From assembly GCA_002506175.1 (NCBI GenBank), contig DAXB01000067.1:1-11572 (forward strand): a DNA stretch of 11,572 bases. The letters run 5' to 3'. Under the pieces are notes generated by a model, which had not been told where the DNA came from, made no database searches, and worked only from the letters and a program-made list of their open reading frames with translations. The position numbers and the translations under genes were made by a program. Shown here piece after piece: positions 6,320 to 11,572 of this stretch; within the stretch, counting starts at the first letter, position 1, and each line of letters starts with the position of its first letter. Source of the DNA: Methanomassiliicoccaceae archaeon UBA113 (GTDB lineage: Archaea > Thermoplasmatota > Thermoplasmata > Methanomassiliicoccales > Methanomethylophilaceae).

Positions 6320-8608
6320 TCACTCTGCATCGGATTTCTTCTTGGCACCGGTAGCACGCGCAGCCTTCTTCTTTCCGGGACAATCAGGGCTTATACATTC
6401 TTCGATCGACCCGAACTTGATCATGGGTGAGTTGCAGATAGCGCAGGCTCTTCCTGCGGGCTCTATGGATCCCCTCGGCCTGAGCGGGTATGTCTGCGTG
6501 CAGGTAGGCCACGAAGAGCACCCGGCGAATCTCCTTCCGGCCTTTGAGAACATGATTCTGATATGTCCGTTATTACAGGTAGGACAAAGTCCGAGATCGT
6601 TCTTGAGAATGTTGCTGTTGCACTTTGGATCGATGCACTGAAGGGATGGCGGGTTTCCTTTCCTGATGAGCCTGAGCTGCGGCAGTCCGCAAACAGGACA
6701 TGGCTCCTCGGTAGTCTGAACAAGTGCTCCTCTCGGCATCGGATATGCACGCTTGCAGTCAGGGTAACCGTCGCATCCTATGAAATTGCCGTTCTTCGAT
6801 CTCTTGACCGTCATGTTGTTTCCGCAGCTGGGACATACCCCGATGAACTGCTGGGAATGCAGAGCTTCTTTGATCTCCTTTCCGATCTCCTCGGATTCGT
6901 CCGATATCTTGACTGCAACGTCATGAAGCATATCCTGGGACTCACTGACAACCGAATCGAGAGTGCGTTTGCCCTCCGATATGCTCAGCATATCGGACTC
7001 CAGCCTCGCCGTCATGTCCGGTTCGGTGATTCCTCCTCCGTGCTTCTCCAACGACTTGGTGAGAGCTATTCCGCTGGGGGTTGGCACCATGTAGTTGCCC
7101 TGAACGTAGTTCCTAGAGAACAGCTTGCCTATGATATCGTGTCTTGTGGACTTGGTTCCCAGCTGGAGCCTGTCCATCTCCTGGATGAGGGATCCCTGGT
7201 TGTATCTGTATGGAGGCTTCGTCTCTGCATCCATTATGCTCATGGACCTTATGTCGATCGAATCTCCCTCTTTGAGCACCGGGAGCTTCACCTCGGTAGT
7301 GGTGAGGTACTTTTGATAGTACTTCTTCCATCCCTTCTCTTTGAGGACATATCCGTTGGACGTGAACTTCTCTCCATCCACATCGATGACGCATTTGGTG
7401 ACCTCTGCCTTGGCGTTCGGACCTACGGTCGCTAGGAACCTCCTGACGATGAGTTCGTAAAGCTTCCATTTGTCGCCCTTCATCTTATCGGATGTGGCTC
7501 CGGCCGTCGGATAGATCGGCGGATGGTCCGTGGTGCTCCTCTTTCCCTTTGAGGGGTAGATCTTCTCCTGTAAGAGGATCTCATTGACCTCCTCTTTGAA
7601 ATCGGACTCCTTGAGCTTCTCCAGAACAGTCCTCATGTTGAGACTCTTCGGGTACTCCGTGTTCTCGGTACGCGGGTATGATATGTATCCTCCGGTGTAG
7701 AGGTCCTCGGCAAGCTTCATAGCCGTGGTCGGCGGGATTCCGATCTTGTTGGCCTCCACCTGCATCATGGTTGTATCGAAAGGTGCAGGCCTATACTCCT
7801 CCTTGGTATCCGTGGAATATTCCTCCACGATTCCCGATTTTGCCTTCTGGACCTTCTCAAGGACAGCATCCGCGGCCTCCTTCTCCCAGAACGGATTGTT
7901 CTGATGCTCCCCCTTGAATGCGAGCATTCCGAACTTGCCGATGATGTTCCAATATGGTACCGGAACGAAGTTCTCTATCTCCTCGTGCCTGTCGACGAGG
8001 AGCTTTAACGTAGGGCTCTGGACCCTTCCGACGGACATGAAATTGTTACCGACCTGTCCGGACGACAACGATATCAGCCTGGTGAGGACGGCCCCCCAAG
8101 AGAGATCGACGATCTGCCTGGCCTCTGCTGCGTCCGCAAGCTTGGAATCGGGATCGGTAAGGTTGGCGAAAGCGTTCTCGACCTCCCCCTTGGTAAGGGC
8201 GCTGAACTTAGCCCTCCTGACCTTGCTCATGTCTGCATTGACTGCCTTCACAGTCTCCATTCCGATGAGCTCTCCCTCCCTGTCGTAGTCGGTCGCGATG
8301 ATGATCTCATCGGAATTCCCGACCATCTCCTTGATGGAGTTGAGGATGGACTTGACACGAACGGTCTTGATCTGCTGTGTGTATACGAGGTCAGCCGGCT
8401 TGATGGCTCCCCAGTCGTTGTACTCTTTGGGATAGTCCAGCTCAATGATGTGACCCCTGAGACTGATCACGCAATAATCGTCGCCGTCCCTGTCGAACGT
8501 GATGACGGTTACTCCCCCGGATGTGGTCGAATGGGATTTTCCGTCGGAAAGAATCGTTGAAATCCTCCTCGCCGCATTGGCTTTCTCTGTGATGATCAGT
8601 TTTCTCAT
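6320..8608 (-). CDS. topA: DNA topoisomerase I (type IA)
   Basis: The enzyme relaxes negatively supercoiled DNA by cutting one strand through a 5'-phosphotyrosine link. In the 762 residues, the Toprim domain begins KLIITEKANAARRI (3-16) and has the metal-binding motif DYDREGE (107-113). The catalytic tyrosine is Y311 in ISYPRTE (309-315). RVQSPTL (195-201), DHPPIYPT (361-368) and GTKSTRH (484-490) are further family motifs. The C-terminal third carries four zinc ribbons: C592/C595/C612/C618, C637/C640/C658/C663, C675/C678/C697/C703 and C722/C725/C738/C743, then a Lys-rich tail. No reverse-gyrase helicase domain is present, which fits a mesophile. A TATA box lies 28 bases upstream of the start, and NikR lies just upstream on the same strand. 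Confidence 0.97.
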   Translation of the reverse strand: MRKLIITEKANAARRISTILSDGKSHSTTSGGVTVITFDRDGDDYCVISLRGHIIELDYPKEYNDWGAIKPADLVYTQQIKTVRVKSILNSIKEMVGNSDEIIIATDYDREGELIGMETVKAVNADMSKVRRAKFSALTKGEVENAFANLTDPDSKLADAAEARQIVDLSWGAVLTRLISLSSGQVGNNFMSVGRVQSPTLKLLVDRHEEIENFVPVPYWNIIGKFGMLAFKGEHQNNPFWEKEAADAVLEKVQKAKSGIVEEYSTDTKEEYRPAPFDTTMMQVEANKIGIPPTTAMKLAEDLYTGGYISYPRTENTEYPKSLNMRTVLEKLKESDFKEEVNEILLQEKIYPSKGKRSTTDHPPIYPTAGATSDKMKGDKWKLYELIVRRFLATVGPNAKAEVTKCVIDVDGEKFTSNGYVLKEKGWKKYYQKYLTTTEVKLPVLKEGDSIDIRSMSIMDAETKPPYRYNQGSLIQEMDRLQLGTKSTRHDIIGKLFSRNYVQGNYMVPTPSGIALTKSLEKHGGGITEPDMTARLESDMLSISEGKRTLDSVVSESQDMLHDVAVKISDESEEIGKEIKEALHSQQFIGVCPSCGNNMTVKRSKNGNFIGCDGYPDCKRAYPMPRGALVQTTEEPCPVCGLPQLRLIRKGNPPSLQCIDPKCNSNILKNDLGLCPTCNNGHIRIMFSKAGRRFAGCSSWPTCTQTYPLRPRGSIEPAGRACAICNSPMIKFGSIEECISPDCPGKKKAARATGAKKKSDAE

Positions 8609-8687
8609 AGTACTCGCTGGACTGATTGAAAATTATATAATTGTTAGCCGAAAGGCTATCGATTGGTTAAATCGTATGGCTTGCAGT
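8609..8687 (-). promoter_or_regulatory. topA promoter and small hairpins in the nikR-topA gap
   Basis: On the minus strand an AT-rich TATA box (8631-8641, AATTATATAAT palindrome-like) has its centre about 28 bases before the topA ATG, predicting a leader of only a few bases. Between it and the nikR stop there is a 5-bp stem TAGCC/GGCTA with a four-base loop (8645-8658) and a second small inverted repeat CGATT/AATCG (8660-8674). These may mark the nikR 3' end; no T-run follows them closely. Confidence 0.5.
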
Positions 8688-9128
8688 TCAGTGTCTGTGA
8701 CCGACATGGTGCATATTGCCGGATGACGGTGCAACCATAGTAAGACGTCCTCTGAGAACCCCTTTGATGGATGTTATCTCGCTGGCGAACTCCTTGAGCT
8801 CCCCGAGCTTCTCCTCACAGATGAGGATCTCCATGCATTTGTCATCGTCGAGATGAACGTGCACAGACGTCTTGACAAGTCCGTGGTGCTCGTGCTGGAT
8901 GTCGGTTAGCTTCTCTCCGACGGACGCGACGGTGTGATCGTACACCATGACTATGGTCCCGACCATCCATTCATCGTCGTTCTTCCACTCGTTCTCAGCG
9001 AGGGAGTCGCGGACGAGGTCGCGTATAGCCTCAGACCTGCTGACATACCCTTTCTTGGCTATCGCCTTGTCGAATTCGTCCAGAAGTTCGGGCTCGAGCG
9101 AGACTCCGATGCGTGTTACTCCGTCCAT
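8688..9128 (-). CDS. nikR: Nickel-responsive regulator NikR
   Basis: The 146-residue protein has the ribbon-helix-helix DNA-binding N terminus (TRIGVSLEPELLDEFD, then GYVSRSEAIRDLVRDSL, residues 5-43) and the ACT-like C-terminal nickel domain. The four square-planar nickel ligands of the E. coli protein (H76, H87, H89, C95) are all conserved with identical spacing as H79, H90, H92 and C98, in the segment IQHEHHGLVKTSVHVHLDDDKC. NikR binds DNA as a tetramer when nickel is present and usually represses nickel uptake genes. Methanogens need much nickel for coenzyme F430 and hydrogenases. Its C-terminal tail is Met/His-rich (NMHHVGHRH), which may bind extra metal. No nickel transporter is in the window, so it acts elsewhere or on itself. 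The start at 9128 fits a TATA box 27 bases upstream. Confidence 0.95.
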   Translation of the reverse strand: MDGVTRIGVSLEPELLDEFDKAIAKKGYVSRSEAIRDLVRDSLAENEWKNDDEWMVGTIVMVYDHTVASVGEKLTDIQHEHHGLVKTSVHVHLDDDKCMEILICEEKLGELKEFASEITSIKGVLRGRLTMVAPSSGNMHHVGHRH

Positions 9129-9160
9129 CGTATGAGCATAATGATTGGCAGATAAAAATG
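9129..9160 (-). promoter_or_regulatory. nikR promoter with a NikR-like half-site
   Basis: The minus strand carries CATTTTTATC (9160-9151), a TATA-like box whose centre is 27 bases before the ATG, so the mRNA is probably leaderless; no ribosome binding site is seen. On the plus strand GTATGA (9130-9135) is identical to one half of the E. coli NikR operator, but the matching TCATAC 16 bases away is absent. Confidence 0.4.
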
Positions 9161-9313
9161 TACTATCGAGGACGGCCTTGCACGATTGTTTGCTACAATC
9201 CTCTGTGAAGAATCCGATGCTTCCTTAAGAAGAAAGGAACAGGGGCAGGAGCCCCTGTTTTGTTTGATGGTTATGGTTTGAGATTCTCGTCTTCCGTTCT
9301 TCATCTGTAGGAA
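9161..9313. terminator. Strong hairpin between the surface-protein gene and nikR
   Basis: AACAGGGGC (9238-9246) pairs perfectly with GCCCCTGTT (9251-9259) around AGGA, a 9-bp GC-rich stem. It lies about 55 bases beyond the stop of the minus-strand surface protein and should end that transcript. The better T-tract (TTTTGTTT) is on the plus strand, while the minus strand has only CCTTTCTT, so the hairpin may work in both directions. A smaller repeat GATTGT/ACAATC lies at 9184-9200. I see no gene in this 153-base stretch. Confidence 0.6.
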
Positions 9314-10729
9314 TCAACTTCTGTTGAGCCTGAGGATGAGGACGACAGCCATGATGGCCATTATGACGACCACAATTATGAGCAGGATCTCGGTGACTGT
9401 GAGTCCCGACGACTGTTCAGTGTGCGTGTCTGGGTCCTTGTCGATTCCCGATTTGACTATTCCTGTGAGCGAGATGACCTTTCCGTCTCCGCTGTAGGGC
9501 GATCCATCAGCCTTGTAGTTGTCATCGTTGACGGTAAAGGCAAGGGAGGTTCCGGAAGTCTTCTCTCCGTCGATGACGGATATGTAGGCATCACCGGAAT
9601 ATCCGTTCGCCTTGGTGTACTCTATGGTATGGGATCCGGCCGCAATCTCTGCGTAGAAGTATGTGCCGTCGTGTGCGATGATCTTTCCGTCGATATAGAC
9701 GTCATCAATTCCTTCTGCTGCGAGGACGTAGATCCTATAGATGTCCTTGGTTATGTCAGCGTATACCTTGGTATAGCCTGCCTGACCCACCCAGGTCTCC
9801 ATGCCGTAGTTACCTCCTTTCGTACCTTCAATCGCCTTGTACGTCTTGGTCTTCTCATCGTAGGTCTGCCACGCGATGAATTTCATATCCTGGAGAGCAG
9901 GGACCAGGTTGTAATCCGTTACGGTTTTTTGTTCCGGTCCCGAGCCAATTGTTTTTGTAATCGCGATTGCTAAGTTCCTACCTTCATCGGGACCCACATA
10001 CACGGTGTAGAGTAGCGTATCTTCCACATAGAACTCGGTATTCCTTGTATCGGCCATCCATTCCACCAACACATCCGCGGAAACCGTAGCACCGCTGAAT
10101 ACTATCAGGTCCATACGGTTTAGATTCTCAAAGGAACCTGCACCGGTAACCGTCGCCGTTCCCATTAAATTAGGAAGGAAGATCTTATTGAAATCAGCGG
10201 CCGTCCCCCCTACGATCATGTTGATCACCTGAACTCTCGCAGCTTTGCTGTCACACCTTTCGGCTGTGAAAGTTCCTGTCACTGAAAGTGTCGTGTCACG
10301 GTCTGTCATCACTAGATATCCCGTATTTGTGACTGTTAGATCCCCTGCAACTCTGACCTCGACATCCAGGAATATTACCTCTTCCAGAATGTAAAGAGCG
10401 GATCCAGAGGGAACTGTGAACACCATGTCTGAGGTTGTCAGATCGACATGAGAATTATTCGATGAATAACAAACATTCTTGAAGAAAACGGTTCCAGAAA
10501 TGGATGCGGGTTCGTTGGATCCAAAATCCGCACGTGCATCATAAGCTTCCGGATCGTAATCCTTGTCCAAGGCCCCGTCCATTCCGCGCGCAAGAAGATT
10601 CATGGAACCCTTGAGGTACCGGTCTTCGAGAACGGTGAAATATCTTATTACAGCGTTTCCACTGAATATTATCTTACCTGTTGTTGTTCCGATATCTCCG
10701 GTGATTTCCACAAACGTTCCTTCGTTATC
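9314..10729 (-). CDS. Adhesin-like surface protein, C-terminal part with membrane anchor
   Basis: This is the part after the in-frame TAG: six codons (GAT AAC GAA GGA ACG TTT) lead into a GTG at 10709-10711, which a gene caller could take as a start, giving 465 residues. Counting from that GTG, residues about 1-210 are beta-rich, with repeats of the type G-x-L-x-V-x-N-x-G. The later part has Ig-like or Listeria-type beta segments (IYVLAAEGIDDVYIDGK, SHTIEYTKANGYSG). Residues about 442-460 are a continuous hydrophobic segment (ILLIIVVVIMAIMAVVLIL), followed by RLNRS, an anchor with a short basic cytoplasmic tail. Such proteins are exported and displayed on the cell surface; binding partner unknown. 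It lacks a signal peptide or ribosome binding site of its own, so I read it as the continuation of the upstream frame. Stop is TGA. Confidence 0.75.
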   Translation of the reverse strand, partial: DNEGTFVEITGDIGTTTGKIIFSGNAVIRYFTVLEDRYLKGSMNLLARGMDGALDKDYDPEAYDARADFGSNEPASISGTVFFKNVCYSSNNSHVDLTTSDMVFTVPSGSALYILEEVIFLDVEVRVAGDLTVTNTGYLVMTDRDTTLSVTGTFTAERCDSKAARVQVINMIVGGTAADFNKIFLPNLMGTATVTGAGSFENLNRMDLIVFSGATVSADVLVEWMADTRNTEFYVEDTLLYTVYVGPDEGRNLAIAITKTIGSGPEQKTVTDYNLVPALQDMKFIAWQTYDEKTKTYKAIEGTKGGNYGMETWVGQAGYTKVYADITKDIYRIYVLAAEGIDDVYIDGKIIAHDGTYFYAEIAAGSHTIEYTKANGYSGDAYISVIDGEKTSGTSLAFTVNDDNYKADGSPYSGDGKVISLTGIVKSGIDKDPDTHTEQSSGLTVTEILLIIVVVIMAIMAVVLILRLNRS

Positions 10730-10732
10730 CTA
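10730..10732 (-). other. In-frame amber (TAG) codon inside the surface-protein gene
   Basis: The minus strand reads GGA GAT TAG GAT AAC GAA without any frame change, and protein-like beta-repeat sequence continues on both sides (VIFEGD before, DNEGTFVEITGD after). In pyrrolysine-using archaea TAG can be translated. A nonsense mutation from TAC, TAT, GAG, AAG or CAG gives the same picture. Confidence 0.7.
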
Positions 10733-11572
10733 ATCTCCCTCGAAGATTACCTTTCCGTACGAGAAAACAAAATTGTTCATCGTGACGTGTGTTCCGTCCC
10801 TTATGACGACCATGATGCGCTCCTTCTCGGTTCCGCTCACCGTGAGGTTATCAAGGGTAACAGTTCCGAATATGTCGACCCTGTTGTCCTTCGCATCGAG
10901 GATCTCAGCGAATGCGTATGCGATGTTGGTGATGTATTTGTCCCCATCCTTTTCGAAGTATGCTCCGGCGATCTCATGGTCTGAATAGACTCCCGCGGTT
11001 CCAGTCGTCTCGTAGACGATCATTCCGTTCTCTCCGATAACAAGGACTGAGAAGTCCTTGACTTTGCTGTCGATTGGGTCGACTGCGGGGGTCTTGGTGT
11101 TCCAAGCGCTGCCCTCTGCTGCCTTGAGTGAAGCCTCATTCTTGATCAAGAGCTTTCCTGCGATTGTGAATGTGGCTCCGGCGTTGACGATGACATTGTA
11201 CTCTTTCTTACTGTCCTCGTTCACGTTGTAGAATGTGACTCCTGCGGAGAGGATGAGGTCCTCATCGATGATGATGCCTTCCTTGGGGTTGTATGCATTG
11301 ATCTCGTCTCCGGATTTCGCTTTTCCGAGTGCGACGTATACGTTGGTGTACTCGATGTAAGCCTCATTCTTGAGCTGGACATCTGCATAGATGATTCCGT
11401 ATGTGATTCCGTAGTTGACGTTGTCGAAGATGAGTGTTCCGTAGACCTCGATATCTCCCTCGCATACGAACTTTGCTCCGTCTGCGAACTCGAGCGTTGC
11501 GCCCTTCTTGATCTCGACTGCGGTATCGCCCTCTGCAATTGATACATCGGCTTTGAGCTTGGTGTCTGTGGG
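10730..11572 (-). CDS. Adhesin-like surface protein, N-terminal-side part, incomplete at window edge
   Basis: The frame is open from the right edge of the window (first codon CCC at 11572-11570) to the TAG at 10730, about 280 codons, so the true start lies outside. A GTG at 11224 is internal, not a real start. The sequence is a run of short beta-strand repeats rich in Gly, Asn, Asp and Ile/Val, for example KKGATLEFADGAKF, GDIEVYGTLIFDNV, LILSAGVTFYNV and GATFTIAGKLLIKNEASLKA, as in a parallel beta-helix or adhesin-like protein. A single Cys is seen in this part. Large families of such proteins occur in gut Methanomassiliicoccales. Together with the following frame the window holds 753 codons of this gene, including the internal TAG and the final stop. 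Codons here favour C-ending ATC, GAC and GTC. Confidence 0.75.
   Translation of the reverse strand, partial: PTDTKLKADVSIAEGDTAVEIKKGATLEFADGAKFVCEGDIEVYGTLIFDNVNYGITYGIIYADVQLKNEAYIEYTNVYVALGKAKSGDEINAYNPKEGIIIDEDLILSAGVTFYNVNEDSKKEYNVIVNAGATFTIAGKLLIKNEASLKAAEGSAWNTKTPAVDPIDSKVKDFSVLVIGENGMIVYETTGTAGVYSDHEIAGAYFEKDGDKYITNIAYAFAEILDAKDNRVDIFGTVTLDNLTVSGTEKERIMVVIRDGTHVTMNNFVFSYGKVIFEGD

Noticed and set aside
6563..7435. A 290-codon open frame on the plus strand inside topA
   Set aside because: It is antisense to the conserved topoisomerase and its translation shows no recognisable domain.
9422..9973. A 183-codon plus-strand frame opposite the surface protein
   Set aside because: Antisense to the beta-repeat coding frame and rich in Val/Ser/Gly as expected from complementing it; no start signals.
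9314..10711. Independent gene starting at GTG 10711
   Set aside because: No ribosome binding site, promoter or signal peptide precedes it, and the frame continues upstream through six more codons to the TAG and then into the same type of sequence.
11221..11547. A 108-codon minus-strand frame at the right end, rich in Ser, Arg and Thr
   Set aside because: It overlaps the surface-protein frame in another register. The surface-protein frame continues open through the same bases with the same beta-repeat pattern, so this is a shadow.

Overview
The window looks like a chromosomal segment of an archaeon, most likely a Thermoplasmatota methanogen of the Methanomassiliicoccales (gut-associated Methanomethylophilaceae type). 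This assignment is inference. The archaeal signs are ribosomal protein L40e, an archaeal topoisomerase I with four zinc ribbons, NikR, a receiver-DUF835 protein, DUF4443, AT-rich TATA boxes 25-30 bases before starts, and large surface proteins built of beta-strand repeats. Ten stop codons can be read: nine are TGA, one is TAA and none is TAG, which fits a lineage where TAG is reserved or avoided. No rRNA, tRNA, CRISPR or insertion sequence was seen.

Layout, plus strand: a strong hairpin (25-53) precedes a two-gene unit, a winged-helix DUF4443-like regulator and an AP-endonuclease-2-type TIM-barrel protein, whose stop and start overlap in TGATG. A 49-residue ribosomal protein L40e gene follows (1695-1844). 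After a hairpin-rich gap comes a receiver-DUF835 protein whose phospho-acceptor Asp is replaced by Glu, followed nine bases later by enolase. A hairpin plus T-run terminates enolase. Then come nicotinate phosphoribosyltransferase (apparently a leaderless transcript), a 263-base gap with two TATA boxes around an 11-by-11 inverted repeat, and an 87-residue zinc-ribbon-like protein. A bidirectional terminator hairpin (6284-6309) closes this half.

Layout, minus strand, reading from the right edge: a large surface protein enters from outside the window, is interrupted by one in-frame TAG at 10730-10732, and continues in the same frame for another 471 codons to a C-terminal membrane anchor and a TGA stop. 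Then come a strong hairpin, NikR and topoisomerase I, the last two each with a TATA box about 27 bases upstream of the start.

The genes are mostly housekeeping: translation, glycolysis/gluconeogenesis, NAD salvage, DNA topology and nickel response. The most interesting point is the in-frame amber codon in the surface protein. In Methanomassiliicoccales TAG can be read as pyrrolysine, so this may be a full-length recoded protein rather than a broken gene, although a nonsense mutation is an equally simple explanation. Other points worth a look are the Glu-substituted receiver linked to enolase, and the inverted repeat ahead of the zinc-ribbon gene, whose half-sites resemble those of DtxR/IdeR-type metal regulators.
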